NCBI RefSeq assembly: GCF_026013965.1
Contig: NZ_CP110341.1
Coordinates: 1,922,001-1,986,000, forward strand
Origin: Brevibacterium sp. JSBI002
GTDB lineage: Bacteria > Actinomycetota > Actinomycetes > Actinomycetales > Brevibacteriaceae
Length of the DNA stretch: 64,000 nt
Direction: 5' to 3'
Shown: positions 45,417 to 58,126 of the stretch, in pieces
How the letters are laid out: the number at the start of each line of letters is the position of its first letter
How positions within the stretch are numbered: the first letter of the stretch is position 1
Notes under the pieces: model-generated
Seen by the model: the letters and a program-made list of their open reading frames with translations, nothing else
What the model was told of the DNA's origin: nothing
The model's database searches: none
Program-made: the position numbers and the translations under genes

Positions 45417-46349
45417 TTATGCCTGCCTCTCGGTATAGGGGTCGAAGGTCACGTCTCCGCGGCCGCGCAGGAAGTCGGCAGTGGCCATCCGGGCCTTGCC
45501 GAAGGGCTGGATCTGCTCGACTCGGACCCAGCCGTCACCGCAGCGCAGCACCGGCTGCCGCTGCCAGGTGGTCAGTTGCCCGACAGTGCCGGGGGTCGTC
45601 ACTTCTGGTGCGGGTGAAAGTCCGAAGAGCTTCGTCCTCTTTCCGTCGAGTTCCACCCACGGTCCCGGTGCGGGACTGGTTCCGCGGGCCCGGTCGATGA
45701 CCCGGGCGGCCGGAGCGGACAGATCGAGGTGGGCGTCGACGACGGTGATCTTCTCGGCATGGCTGGACTCACCGGTCTGCGGGATCGGGGCGGCGGTGCC
45801 GGCGGCGAGATCGTCGAAGGCGGCGACGAGTTCGGGGGCGCCGCGGCGTGCATAGTCCTCAAGAGCCTCGGCGACGTCGGAGTGGTCGAGCGGCAGTTCG
45901 AGTCGGCGCAGCACGGGGCCGGTGTCCATACCTTCGTCGATGCGGAACACGCTGATCCCGCTGGTGGTCTCGCCGCCTATGAGTGCGCGTTGGACAGGGG
46001 CGGCGCCGCGATAGGCCGGCAGCAGCGAGAAGTGGAGGTTGAACCAGCCGAGTCGGGCGGTGGCCAGTGCGGCGGGTCCCGCGATGGCGCCGAAGGCGAC
46101 GACGGCGACGGCGTCGACATCGAGTGCCTGCAGCTGGGAGATGACCTCGCCGCGCAGACGACCGGCTTCGATGACGGGCAGTCCGAGTTCGAGAGCGCGA
46201 GTCTTCACCGGTGACGGGGTGAGGACTCTCTTCCTTCCGACGGGCGCATCGGGTCGGGTGAGCACCGCACGGATGCGGTGGCTCGACTCGGCTAAGGCCT
46301 CGAGGGCGGGAACTGCGACATCAGGGGTGCCGGCGAAGACGATATCCAC
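45417..46349 (-). CDS. fmt: Methionyl-tRNA formyltransferase
   Basis: Formylates initiator Met-tRNA using 10-formyl-THF. The 310 residues show VDIVFAGTPDVAVP at the start, the formyl-THF-binding NLHFSLLPAYRGAAP with its catalytic His (about 108-122), and a C-terminal OB-type domain. GTG 46349 is chosen because TAGAAT lies 7 nt upstream and homologues begin here. A GTG at 46382 overlapping the priA stop (GTGA) would add 11 residues and cannot be excluded. Confidence 0.95.
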   Translation of the reverse strand: MDIVFAGTPDVAVPALEALAESSHRIRAVLTRPDAPVGRKRVLTPSPVKTRALELGLPVIEAGRLRGEVISQLQALDVDAVAVVAFGAIAGPAALATARLGWFNLHFSLLPAYRGAAPVQRALIGGETTSGISVFRIDEGMDTGPVLRRLELPLDHSDVAEALEDYARRGAPELVAAFDDLAAGTAAPIPQTGESSHAEKITVVDAHLDLSAPAARVIDRARGTSPAPGPWVELDGKRTKLFGLSPAPEVTTPGTVGQLTTWQRQPVLRCGDGWVRVEQIQPFGKARMATADFLRGRGDVTFDPYTERQA

Positions 46350-46356
46350 GTGGGGA

Positions 46357-46362
46357 ATTCTA
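46357..46362 (-). promoter_or_regulatory. fmt -10 hexamer (leaderless arrangement)
   Basis: TAGAAT on the minus strand, 7 nt before GTG 46349, in the priA-fmt gap. Confidence 0.4.
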
Positions 46363-46378
46363 CTGGTTCGCCGCGCCG

Positions 46379-48433
46379 TCACAGCGACCGGGGATCATCG
46401 ATGCGCACGCGCACCTGTCGCTGCTTCTTGGCGGACCGGGAGGCGATGATCTCGGCCGCTCTCGTCCCGACGCAGTCTCCGGCGGAGAACGGGTAGGCGC
46501 TGACGCTGCGCTGGCCGTCCTCGGCGTCTTCGCGCAGGAGTTCCTCGACCTCGCCGATCTGTTCCCGCACCTCGTCGATGTCGGCACCCGCTCCCGTGAG
46601 TTCGAGGATCCGTCGGTAGGGCGGGAAGCCGAGGGACTTCCGGTCGCTCAGCTGTCGTGACATGAAGGTCGTGGGATCGAAGGCGGTCAGGGTCTGCCGG
46701 ATGAGTTCGTCCTCGTCTCCGAGGTAGACGGCTCCTCCGTCAACGCGGGATCGCACGAGTGAGGCGGCTCGCAGTCGACGTGCCACACTTTCGTCGATCG
46801 AGCGCATCCAGGGTCCCGGCCACAGCGAATCCAGAAGGATCGCCGCGGCATAGCCGCCGAGCACATAGGGTTCGGCTCCGGTGGTGGCGACCACGAGCCG
46901 CGGGGTCTCGTCGAGGGCAGTGGAGATGTGGTCGCCTCCGGATTCGACGATCTCGATGTCGGGCAGCGCCCGGGCGAGCTCTTCGACGGTGCGGGCCCGG
47001 CCGCGCACGATCGATCGCACACGGTTCGAATGGCAGCGCAGGCAGCTGAACGTCTCCGAGTGGTAGCCGCAGGACCGGCAGGCGAAGGGACCGACCTCGG
47101 ACTGTGTGGTCAGCGTCGCCTGACATTGCGGGCAGCGGGCGACTTCCTGGCAGCGGGCACAGGCGAAGACGGGATAGTAGCCGGAGCGCGGCACCTGCAC
47201 GAGCACCGGGCCGGGCACTCCGCCGTCCCGGGGACGCGGACGCAGCGCCGTTCGCATGATCTGCCAGGCGCGGCTGGGAATGCGCTGCCACGCGAAGGGA
47301 TCCCGCTCCTCATCGGGGACGAAGACGACCGGCGCGGCATGCCGCCGGGCCGGACCGACCGGTGTGACGTCGGCCAGCCAGCCGATCTCGACGAGACGCT
47401 GCACCTCGGCGCTGCGGTCAGTGGAGACGAAGAGCAGCTCGGTGTCCTCGATCGTCGACCGCAGCAGGCAGACTTCTCGGGCGTGCGGGTACGGGGCGTG
47501 CTGATCGAGATAGTTGAGGTTCGCGTCATCGGTGCAGATGATGAGCCCGAGGTCCGCGACCGGGGCGAAAGCCGCCGCACGCGTGCCGATCGTGATCCGC
47601 GTGTGTCCGAGCAGTCCGCGCAGCCAGGCCTGCCACCGCAGCTCCGGTGACTGGTCGGCGCTGAGCACCGAGACCTCCGCGATCCCGGCTTGAGCGAGGG
47701 TCGACTGGAGCACGGCGAGTTCGCGATGATCGGGCACGAGCCAGAGCACGGACCGGCCGGCCTCGAGACTCGCCCGTGCGGCATCGAGTCCGGCACGGAT
47801 CCAGCTCAGCCCCGGCGTCGGCCCGGGTGTGCACGCCACGGCCCTGCGCCGAGGCGACGCCGAGGCATCGTCGGCCGTGGGCTGGTCCCCCGCCGCGAGA
47901 ACCCATTCGGCTAGGCGGTTCAGCAGCTGCGGATCATCCGCCGGTCCGGCGTTCGGCCCGGTCGCTGGGTCCGCCGCGTCCGCATCGGTCTGCGCGCCCG
48001 GATCTCCCGCCTTCTCCGCCTTGAGCACGGCTTTCTCGCCGCGGGCATGACGCGGTGGGATGGCCAGGCGCAACACATCGGCGAGGGTGCCGCCGTAGCG
48101 ACGGGCGACGGCTTCGCTCAGGGCGAGCAGATCGTCATTCAGCACCTGAATTGGGCCGCTGATGCGTTGGATCGTCGCGAGAGGACCGACGTGGTCCGAT
48201 GTCTCGACGCGTTCGAGCACATAGCCGTCGCGCAGCTTCCCAGCGAACTTCACCCGCACCCGCACACCGGGCAGGGCAGCCTCGGCGAGCTTCTCCGGCA
48301 CCGCATAGTCGAACGTCCGCGCCAGGTGCGGGACGGGATGGTCGATGAGCACTCGGGCGACCGGTTCGGTCGGGGCCAGGGGAACCTGGCCCTCGGCCGA
48401 GGTGCCGGTGTCGATCGGGAGGGGTTCGTCCAC
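46379..48433 (-). CDS. priA: Primosomal protein N' PriA, helicase-motif-deficient
   Basis: PriA recognises stalled forks for replication restart. The 684 residues keep the N-terminal fork-binding domain (RVLIDHPVPHLARTFDYAVPE) and the zinc-binding cysteine set (CARCQEVARCPQCQ, CRSCG, CLRCHSNR near 430-475). The region that should hold Walker A reads LEAGRSVLWLVPDHRE and the DEAH box reads CTDDANLNY. It therefore lacks ATPase motifs, as annotated for other actinobacterial PriA proteins, and probably acts as a scaffold. GTG 48433 starts 12 nt after metK. Confidence 0.9.
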   Translation of the reverse strand: MDEPLPIDTGTSAEGQVPLAPTEPVARVLIDHPVPHLARTFDYAVPEKLAEAALPGVRVRVKFAGKLRDGYVLERVETSDHVGPLATIQRISGPIQVLNDDLLALSEAVARRYGGTLADVLRLAIPPRHARGEKAVLKAEKAGDPGAQTDADAADPATGPNAGPADDPQLLNRLAEWVLAAGDQPTADDASASPRRRAVACTPGPTPGLSWIRAGLDAARASLEAGRSVLWLVPDHRELAVLQSTLAQAGIAEVSVLSADQSPELRWQAWLRGLLGHTRITIGTRAAAFAPVADLGLIICTDDANLNYLDQHAPYPHAREVCLLRSTIEDTELLFVSTDRSAEVQRLVEIGWLADVTPVGPARRHAAPVVFVPDEERDPFAWQRIPSRAWQIMRTALRPRPRDGGVPGPVLVQVPRSGYYPVFACARCQEVARCPQCQATLTTQSEVGPFACRSCGYHSETFSCLRCHSNRVRSIVRGRARTVEELARALPDIEIVESGGDHISTALDETPRLVVATTGAEPYVLGGYAAAILLDSLWPGPWMRSIDESVARRLRAASLVRSRVDGGAVYLGDEDELIRQTLTAFDPTTFMSRQLSDRKSLGFPPYRRILELTGAGADIDEVREQIGEVEELLREDAEDGQRSVSAYPFSAGDCVGTRAAEIIASRSAKKQRQVRVRIDDPRSL

Positions 48434-48445
48434 GCCGACGGCAGA

Positions 48446-49651
48446 CTAGTTGGAGGACACGGCGCGCAGCAGGTCCTCGGCGCGGTCCGTGACCTCCCAG
48501 GTGAAATCGGGCAGTTCACGGCCGAAGTGGCCGTAGGTCGAGGTCTGCGAGTAGATCGGGCGCAGCAGGTCGAGTTCCTGGATGATCATCGCGGGGCGGA
48601 GGTCGAAGACCTCGCGGATGGCGGCCGAGATGGCTGCCGGGTCCGCCTTCTCCGTGCCGAAGGTCTCGACGTAGAGCCCCATCGGATCGACTCGGCCGAT
48701 CGCATAGGATACCTGCACCTCGGCGCGGTCCGCGAGACCGGCGGCGACGACGTTCTTCGCGACCCAGCGCATCGCGTAGGCCGCCGAACGGTCGACCTTC
48801 GACGGGTCCTTGCCGGAGAACGCACCGCCGCCGTGGCGGGAGAACCCGCCGTAGGTGTCGACGATGATCTTCCGACCGGTCAGACCGGCATCGCCCATCG
48901 GTCCGCCCGTGACGAAGGGACCGGCCGGGTTGATGTGGATGTTCGCTCCCGAGGTGTCGAGACCGGAGTCGGCGATCACCGGATCGATGACGAGTTCCTT
49001 GATCTCCGTGTGCAGCTGGGACTGGCTGGTGTCCGCCGAATGCTGGGTGGAGACGACGACATTCTCGATCGAGACTGCCTCGTCGCCGTCGTAGCCCAAC
49101 GTCAGCTGCGTCTTGCCATCGGGACGCAGGTAGTCGAGCCGGCCGGACTTGCGCACCTCAGAGAGCTGCTCGGCCATCCGGGAAGCCAGGTGGATGGGCA
49201 GCGGCATGAGCACATCGGTGGAGTTGTCGGCATAGCCGAACATCAGTCCCTGATCTCCGGCGCCGAGGCTGGTGCCGTGGTCTGAGGATTCGACGGCTTC
49301 GCGGAAGTCCAGCGGATTCGTCACACCGGAGTGGATGTCCGTGGACTGGCTGCCGATGGACACGGAGACTCCGCAGGAGTGTCCGTCGAAGCCGGTGTCC
49401 GAGGAGTCGTAGCCGATGCCCGTGATGAGGCTGCGCACGATTCCGGCGACATCGGCGTAGGCGGCCGTATTCACCTCACCGGCGACGTGGACGAGGCCGG
49501 TGGTGACCATGGTCTCCACGGCCACTTTGGCGTTGGGGTCCTGCCGGAGCAGGTCGTCGAGCACCGCATCGCTGATCTGGTCGCAGATCTTGTCGGGATG
49601 TCCCTCGGTGACGGACTCGGATGAGAAGAAACGCAGATTTGTGTGTGTCAC
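48446..49651 (-). CDS. metK: S-adenosylmethionine synthetase
   Basis: Makes SAM from methionine and ATP. The 401 residues show [20 protein letters not shown] (about 11-30), [12 protein letters not shown] (the methionine/ATP loop), and [22 protein letters not shown] 49651 overlaps the coaBC stop as GTGA and has TAGAAT 7 nt upstream inside coaBC, so it could be both coupled and separately transcribed. No SAM riboswitch can fit. Confidence 0.97.
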   Translation of the reverse strand: MTHTNLRFFSSESVTEGHPDKICDQISDAVLDDLLRQDPNAKVAVETMVTTGLVHVAGEVNTAAYADVAGIVRSLITGIGYDSSDTGFDGHSCGVSVSIGSQSTDIHSGVTNPLDFREAVESSDHGTSLGAGDQGLMFGYADNSTDVLMPLPIHLASRMAEQLSEVRKSGRLDYLRPDGKTQLTLGYDGDEAVSIENVVVSTQHSADTSQSQLHTEIKELVIDPVIADSGLDTSGANIHINPAGPFVTGGPMGDAGLTGRKIIVDTYGGFSRHGGGAFSGKDPSKVDRSAAYAMRWVAKNVVAAGLADRAEVQVSYAIGRVDPMGLYVETFGTEKADPAAISAAIREVFDLRPAMIIQELDLLRPIYSQTSTYGHFGRELPDFTWEVTDRAEDLLRAVSSN

Positions 49652-50928
49652 GTTGTCGATTCTACGTGGGTGATTCGGTCGGAGACGGCCGCGATGACCT
49701 TTTGTGAAACATGGTCCTTCGACCCGTGGAATTCCTCACCGACGACGATCTCGCCGCGGTCGGAGGAGATGATCTGGACCATGGTGTCATCGTGGCCGAA
49801 GGCGCGGTCGTCCGAGACGTCGTTGAATACGAGCAGGTCGACGCCTTTGCGCTGGAACTTGGCTCGAGCGAAGTCGAGGGCGGCGGTGGCGGCGTCCCCG
49901 GTCTCGGCGGCGAATCCGACGATGATCTGGTGGCGCAGTCTGGTCTCACGGCTGCGCTCGTCGACGAGTCCGCGGAGGATGTCCGGGTTCTGCACGAGAC
50001 GCAGAGTCAGACCGGCGTCTCCGGACTTCTTCATCTTCGAGTCCGTCGTCTCGGCCGGCCGGTAATCGGCGACGGCAGCGGCCATGATGATGGCATCTGC
50101 GCGCGTCTGGGCGCTATGCATCGCCGACTGCAGCTCCAGAGTGGATTCGACCGGAGTGATCGTGATGCCCGCAGGCAGTCCCGTCAGCAGACCGGTGTCG
50201 ATGTTCGCGGCGACGAGCTCGACTGCTGCGCCCGCGGCATACGCGGCCTTGGCCAGCGCAATGCCCTGCTTGCCCGAGGAGCGGTTGCCGAGGAAGCGCA
50301 CGGGGTCGAGTGCTTCCCTGGTGCCGCCGGCGCTGATCACGATGCGGCGACCGGACAGAGCACCGCTGGGGTCGGCGGGTGCGTCTGCCGAGCCGCCGGC
50401 TGTGCCGTCCTTGACCGAGAGCGCGAAGTCGACGATCTCTTCGGGTTCGGGGAGTCGTCCGGGACCGGAATCGGGGCCGGTGAGGCGTCCGACTGCAGGG
50501 TCGAGGACATGGACGCCGCGGGAGCGCAGGGTCGCGATGTTGGCGACCGTCGCGGGGTTGAGCCACATCTCGGTGTGCATGGCCGGGGCCACGACCACCT
50601 CGGCGGTGGTGGTGAGCACGGAGGCGGTGAGCAGGTCATCGGCTCGTCCGGCTGCGATCTTCGCGATCAGATCGGCGGTCGCCGGGGCGATGATGACGAG
50701 TTCGGCTTCCTGTCCGATGCGCACATGATTGACGGTGTCGATCTCGTCGAAGACATTGGTGGTCACGGTCTGGCCGGACAGGGCCTCAAGAGTGGGGGCA
50801 CCGATGAATTTCAGTGCGTTGGCCGTAGGAACGACCTTGACGCTGTGGTCGAGCTCCCGGAGTCGCCGGATGATGTGTGCCGCTTTGTAGGCGGCGATCC
50901 CACCGGCGACGCCGAGTACGATTCTCAC
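49648..50928 (-). CDS. coaBC: Phosphopantothenoylcysteine decarboxylase / PPC synthetase
   Basis: Bifunctional CoA-pathway enzyme of 426 residues. CoaC (1-185) has [12 protein letters not shown], the active-site region [10 protein letters not shown], and [11 protein letters not shown]. CoaB (about 195-426) has [25 protein letters not shown] and AAAVADYRP. The CoaC flexible flap that carries Cys158 in E. coli reads [11 protein letters not shown], with no Cys. GTG 50928 overlaps the rpoZ stop as GTGA. Confidence 0.95.
   Translation of the reverse strand: MRIVLGVAGGIAAYKAAHIIRRLRELDHSVKVVPTANALKFIGAPTLEALSGQTVTTNVFDEIDTVNHVRIGQEAELVIIAPATADLIAKIAAGRADDLLTASVLTTTAEVVVAPAMHTEMWLNPATVANIATLRSRGVHVLDPAVGRLTGPDSGPGRLPEPEEIVDFALSVKDGTAGGSADAPADPSGALSGRRIVISAGGTREALDPVRFLGNRSSGKQGIALAKAAYAAGAAVELVAANIDTGLLTGLPAGITITPVESTLELQSAMHSAQTRADAIIMAAAVADYRPAETTDSKMKKSGDAGLTLRLVQNPDILRGLVDERSRETRLRHQIIVGFAAETGDAATAALDFARAKFQRKGVDLLVFNDVSDDRAFGHDDTMVQIISSDRGEIVVGEEFHGSKDHVSQKVIAAVSDRITHVESTT
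49659..49664 (-). promoter_or_regulatory. metK -10 hexamer inside coaBC
   Basis: TAGAAT on the minus strand, 7 nt before GTG 49651. Confidence 0.4.
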
Positions 50929-51272
50929 TGGTCGCTGAAGTCGATCGCGCCGTCGTCGCTCACAGGAGCGGTGGCTTCGGCCTCGGGTGCGGCCTGGATG
51001 AAGTCGGCTTCGGAGACCTCGCGGGCGACGATCTTCGACTCGTTGACCTCACGCAGAGCGATCGACAGAGGCTTCTCGTTGGTGCCCGGAGTGACGAGCG
51101 GACCGACGTTCTCGAGCAGTCCCTCCTGCAGCTGGGCGTAGTACGAGTTGATCTGACGGGCGCGCTTTGCCGCGATCGAGACCAGTTCGTACTTCGAACC
51201 GGTGACGTTGAGCAGATCGTCGATCGGAGGGTTGGTGATGCCTTCAGGCTGTGCGGGCAAGGAGATTCCCAT
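50925..51272 (-). CDS. rpoZ: DNA-directed RNA polymerase omega subunit
   Basis: Omega helps assemble RNA polymerase around beta'. The 115 residues contain INPP-like [10 protein letters not shown], the conserved [17 protein letters not shown] (about 26-42), and [10 protein letters not shown], with an acidic tail. ATG 51272 abuts the gmk stop (TAGATG). Confidence 0.94.
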   Translation of the reverse strand: MGISLPAQPEGITNPPIDDLLNVTGSKYELVSIAAKRARQINSYYAQLQEGLLENVGPLVTPGTNEKPLSIALREVNESKIVAREVSEADFIQAAPEAEATAPVSDDGAIDFSDQ

Positions 51273-51836
51273 CTAATCGGAAGTGGATATACCCATCAAT
51301 GATAGGAGTTCTTCGGCCGCAGTGCGAACGTGGTCGTTCACAATGGTCACGTCGAACTCCGATTCGGCGGCCAATTCGCGTTTCGCGGTGGCCAGTCGTC
51401 GCTCCTGCTCCTCCTCCGTTTCGGTGCCCCGACCGGTCAATCGGGAGACGAGTTCCTCCCAGCTGGGCGGGGCGAGGAAGACGAAGCGGGCATCGGGCAT
51501 CTTCTCTTTGACCTGGCGAGCTCCCTGCAGATCGATCTCCAGCAGCGCGGGAATCCCCTGGTCGAGCTTCTCCTCCACCGGAGCCGAAGGCGTGCCGTAG
51601 CGGTGGCGTCCGTGGACGACGGCGTATTCGAGCAGCCGATCCTCGGCGATGAGGGTGTCGAAGGCGTCGTCGGTGAGGAAGTGATAATGGACACCATCGA
51701 TCTCACCGGGTCGCCTGGGGCGGGTCGTGGCCGACACGGAGAACCACACCTCGGGGTGATTCTGCCGAATATAGGTGCTGATGGTGCCTTTTCCGACGGC
51801 GGTCGGACCCGCGAGAACGGTGAGTCGATTATTCAC
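51273..51836 (-). CDS. gmk: Guanylate kinase
   Basis: Phosphorylates GMP to GDP. The 187 residues show P-loop [13 protein letters not shown] (about 8-20), [19 protein letters not shown], and LEIDLQGA. The P-loop Thr/Val context GPTAVGKG is typical of Actinobacteria. GTG 51836 follows the mihF stop by 19 nt with no clear ribosome binding site. Confidence 0.95.
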   Translation of the reverse strand: MNNRLTVLAGPTAVGKGTISTYIRQNHPEVWFSVSATTRPRRPGEIDGVHYHFLTDDAFDTLIAEDRLLEYAVVHGRHRYGTPSAPVEEKLDQGIPALLEIDLQGARQVKEKMPDARFVFLAPPSWEELVSRLTGRGTETEEEQERRLATAKRELAAESEFDVTIVNDHVRTAAEELLSLMGISTSD

Positions 51837-51855
51837 AGATCTGAGGTTGTCACAC

Positions 51856-52167
51856 TCAGGAATATTTCTCCAACAGGGCGGACTTCTGGTGCACGCCCAG
51901 ACCTTTGATCCGACGGGAGGTGGCGATGCCGACCTCTTCCATGGCGGCTTCGGCGCGCCGGTCGCCGACTCCGGGCAGAGCTCTGAGCAGATCGAGCACA
52001 CGCATCTTCGCCAGTGCTTCGTCGTCTGCTGCCTTCTTGAGCACGGCCGCGAGATCGGTATCGCCGGTCTTCAGCGCCGACTTCACTTCGGCTCGTGCCT
52101 GACGTGCCTTGAACGCTTTGTCCAACGCAGCGGAACGCTGTTGCGGGGTCAACGGTTCGAGTGCCAC
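51856..52167 (-). CDS. mihF: Actinobacterial integration host factor
   Basis: A 103-residue nucleoid-associated protein, unrelated to enterobacterial IHF. A helical N-terminus with [19 protein letters not shown] is followed by the helix-two-turns-helix DNA-binding part [22 protein letters not shown] (split at about 62-83). The start is GTG 52167 with AGAGGAG 6 nt upstream; longer readings enter the intergenic region. It heads the mihF-gmk-rpoZ-coaBC-metK-priA-fmt-rsmB-rpe run. Confidence 0.94.
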   Translation of the reverse strand: MALEPLTPQQRSAALDKAFKARQARAEVKSALKTGDTDLAAVLKKAADDEALAKMRVLDLLRALPGVGDRRAEAAMEEVGIATSRRIKGLGVHQKSALLEKYS

Positions 52168-52213
52168 TTTGTCTCCTCTGTCACCATGAACGGGCAGGTA
52201 GGGAAGTTGTCTC

Positions 52214-52219
52214 AGTCTA
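52214..52219 (-). promoter_or_regulatory. mihF -10 element
   Basis: TAGACT on the minus strand inside the small palindrome GTCTTAGACTGAGAC, giving a leader of about 40 nt. No -35 match. Confidence 0.4.
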
Positions 52220-52302
52220 AGACAAAATCCCTGCCGAGAGGCGATATGAGCAGAAATTTGTGGTGTGGCGAGCCGGAATCCGCCGTCGACGGAGCACCGA
52301 AT

Positions 52303-52338
52303 CCGGTGTTCGGACCGCCCCCGCGATCCGAACACCGG
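52303..52338 (-). terminator. Pyrimidine operon terminator
   Basis: A perfect 12-bp stem (52303-52314 with 52327-52338), 12-nt C-rich loop, 3 nt after the pyrF stop. Confidence 0.8.
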
Positions 52339-52341
52339 TGT

Positions 52342-53186
52342 TCAGTCGGTGATCGTCAGCGCACGATTGAGAGCGGCGGCGGTTTCGGCGAGACCGTCGG
52401 GTCCAGCGCCGAGCACCGCCCGGGAGGCGGTGGCGAGCACCTGTCCCGATTTCAGCGCCCGGTCGCCGAAGACGGCACGCAGCTCGGTCAGGCCCGCGCC
52501 CTGTGCGCCGACGCCCGGGGCGAGGATCGGTCCCCCGCAGTCACCGGGATCGAATCCCAGATCGCGCGCGGCGGTGCCGATGGTCGCGCCGACGACGAGT
52601 CCGAAAGGACCGAGCTCGTCGGATGACCCCACCGCCCGAGCATTGCGCTGCCGCACTCGGGACACGATCGATCCGGCCACCGATTCGCGGTCTTTCTCGG
52701 CATGCTGGACCTCTGCCCCTTCCGGGTTCGAGGTCAGTGCCAGGACGAACACGCCCTTTCCGTGAGCGGCAGCGAGTTCGAAGGCGGGCTCCAGGGCACC
52801 GAATCCGAGGTAGGGCGAGACCGTGATCGAGTCCGCGGCCAGCGCCGAGGCGGGGTCGAGGTAGGCCTTCGCGTAGGCACCCATGGTCGACCCGATGTCA
52901 CCGCGTTTGATGTCGAGGACGGTGAGCAGTCCGGCGTCCCGGGCCGCGGCCAGCGTCTCTTCGAGAGCAGCGATTCCGGCGGAGCCGAACTGTTCGAAGA
53001 ACGCGGACTGCGGTTTGACGGCGGCCACCGAGCCTTTGAGCTCGGAGACCGTGCGGAGGGCGAACTCCCGTACGCCTGCGGCGCTGGCAGGCAGCCCCCA
53101 GGAGGCGAGGAGATGCTCGTGCGGGTCGATGCCCACACACAGCGGTCCGTGCTCGTCCATGGCCGCTGCCAGTCGGGTGCCGAACA

Positions 53187-53187
<1 letters not shown>
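52342..53187 (-). CDS. pyrF: Orotidine 5'-phosphate decarboxylase (subfamily 2)
   Basis: Converts OMP to UMP, the last de novo step. The 281 residues carry LCVGIDPHEHLL and the catalytic DIKRGDIGSTMGAYAKAYL (about 92-110), the longer subfamily 2 type usual in Actinobacteria. ATG 53187 overlaps the carB stop by one base (TGATG). Confidence 0.96.
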
Positions 53188-56462
<3,275 letters not shown>

Positions 56463-56474
56463 TGGGTGTTCTCC

Positions 56475-57635
56475 TTAGGCCTGGGCAGCCGAATCGGCCT
56501 GGGAAGCGGACATGAGGTCGACGAAGCGATCGAACAGGTAGCTCGAATCGTGCGGGCCGGCCGCAGCCTCGGGGTGGAATTGGACGGAGAAGGCGGGAAT
56601 GTCGAGGCAGGCGAGTCCCTCGACGACGTCGTCGTTGAGGCACACATGGGAGACGGTCACCCGGCCGTAGTCGGCCTTGTGCGGGGCGGTGGTCTCGCCT
56701 GTCAGCGGAGCGTCGACGGCGAAGCCGTGGTTCTGCGAGGTGATCTCGACCTTCTCCGTGGTCCGGTCCATCACGGGCACGTTGATCCCGCGGTGGCCGA
56801 AGGGCAGCTTGTAGGTGCCGAAGCCCAGGGCCCGACCGAGCAGCTGGTTGCCGAAGCAGATGCCGAAGAACGGGATTCGGGCGTCGAGCACGGCGCGCAG
56901 CAGTTCGACCTGGTCGTCTGCGGTGGCGGGGTCGCCGGGACCGTTCGAGAAGAATACTCCGTCGACGCCCAGGGCCCGGATCTCGTCGAAGCTGATCGTC
57001 GACGGCAGCAGGTGCACGTCGATTCCGCGTTCGCTCAGTCGTTCGGGGGTCATCGATTTGATGCCGAGATCGACGGCGGCGACGCTGAAGCGCTTCTCTC
57101 CGCGGGCGGGGATGAGTCGGGGCTCGGTGATCGAGACCTCGTCGACGAGGTTGGCTCCGGCCATCTGCGGAGACGCCTGGACACGAGCGAGGAGTTCGGA
57201 TTCGGGCGCCTCGGCGGCGGGTCCGGAGAAGATGCCCACGCGCATGGCTCCCTTGTCGCGCAGGTGGCGGGTCAGGGCTCGGGTGTCGACGTCGGAGATG
57301 CCGACGATCCCGGACTCGGTCAGCCAGTCGACCAGGTCGCGTTCGGAGCGCCAGTTCGACGAGATCCGGGAGGCGTCGCGGACGACGTAGCCGGCGGCCC
57401 AGATCTGGGCGGATTCGTCATCGGTGCGGTTGACTCCGGTGTTGCCGATGTGCGGAGCGGCCTGGATGATGATCTGTCGGTGGTAGGACGGGTCTGTCAG
57501 CGTCTCCTGGTAGCCGGACATGGCCGTGACGAACACGGCCTCACCGGTGGTTTCGCCGATGTGTCCGTAGGCGGATCCGTGGAAGGTCCGGCCGTCTTCG
57601 AGGACGAGGACGGCGGGGGTGGTGGAAAAGCTCAT
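56475..57635 (-). CDS. carA: Carbamoyl-phosphate synthase small chain
   Basis: Glutaminase subunit feeding ammonia to CarB. The 386 residues have an N-terminal CarA domain ([16 protein letters not shown]) and a class I amidotransferase. The nucleophile Cys is in [16 protein letters not shown] (about 263) and the His-Glu pair in [14 protein letters not shown] 57635 overlaps the upstream stop as ATGA. Confidence 0.97.
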   Translation of the reverse strand: MSFSTTPAVLVLEDGRTFHGSAYGHIGETTGEAVFVTAMSGYQETLTDPSYHRQIIIQAAPHIGNTGVNRTDDESAQIWAAGYVVRDASRISSNWRSERDLVDWLTESGIVGISDVDTRALTRHLRDKGAMRVGIFSGPAAEAPESELLARVQASPQMAGANLVDEVSITEPRLIPARGEKRFSVAAVDLGIKSMTPERLSERGIDVHLLPSTISFDEIRALGVDGVFFSNGPGDPATADDQVELLRAVLDARIPFFGICFGNQLLGRALGFGTYKLPFGHRGINVPVMDRTTEKVEITSQNHGFAVDAPLTGETTAPHKADYGRVTVSHVCLNDDVVEGLACLDIPAFSVQFHPEAAAGPHDSSYLFDRFVDLMSASQADSAAQA

Positions 57636-58126
57636 TGTGCCTCTTCGATCATTTCGCGGATGCGGTCGACGGTGGGGGTGGTGGATGCGGCGTAGCGGGC
57701 GCGGAAGCCCGTGTCGACGAGGGTGTCGCCCAGGTGCCAGGTGATGCGGATGATGCCTCCGCGTTCGACGAATTTCCCGATCATCCCGTTCGTGGTGTCT
57801 ACGGAGACGATGTCGCGGCGCGGGATGAGGAAGTCCTCGCGTCCGGCCAGGTCCATGATCACTCCCCCGTCGGTGACGACGAGTTCCCCGGTGGTGCGGA
57901 TGCCCAGACCGTGGACGGCGACGCGTTCGAGCGGATGGCCGGCCTTCGTCGTCGACACATAGGAGCCTTCGACGGGTTCGCCCACGGCCTTGATTCCCAT
58001 ATGGGGCTTCGGCGGGGTGACGACCTCTGACTGGGCCTGTTTGCGTCGGCTCCATCCCCAAGCGATCGCTACGATCACGAGGAGGATGACGGCGGCGACG
58101 ATGAGTGTGCCTACTGTTGTGTCCAT
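57632..58126 (-). CDS. PH-like domain membrane protein of the pyr operon
   Basis: A 164-residue protein with one N-terminal membrane segment ([21 protein letters not shown]) and a PH-like beta domain ([40 protein letters not shown]). The same position between pyrC and carA is filled by an unnamed membrane protein in Mycobacterium (Rv1382). Function unknown. ATG 58126 overlaps the pyrC end by 16 bp and its own stop overlaps carA, so it is translated with the operon. Confidence 0.82.
   Translation of the reverse strand: MDTTVGTLIVAAVILLVIVAIAWGWSRRKQAQSEVVTPPKPHMGIKAVGEPVEGSYVSTTKAGHPLERVAVHGLGIRTTGELVVTDGGVIMDLAGREDFLIPRRDIVSVDTTNGMIGKFVERGGIIRITWHLGDTLVDTGFRARYAASTTPTVDRIREMIEEAQ

Noticed and set aside
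49640..49700. SAM riboswitch for metK
   Set aside because: metK overlaps coaBC, leaving no untranslated space.
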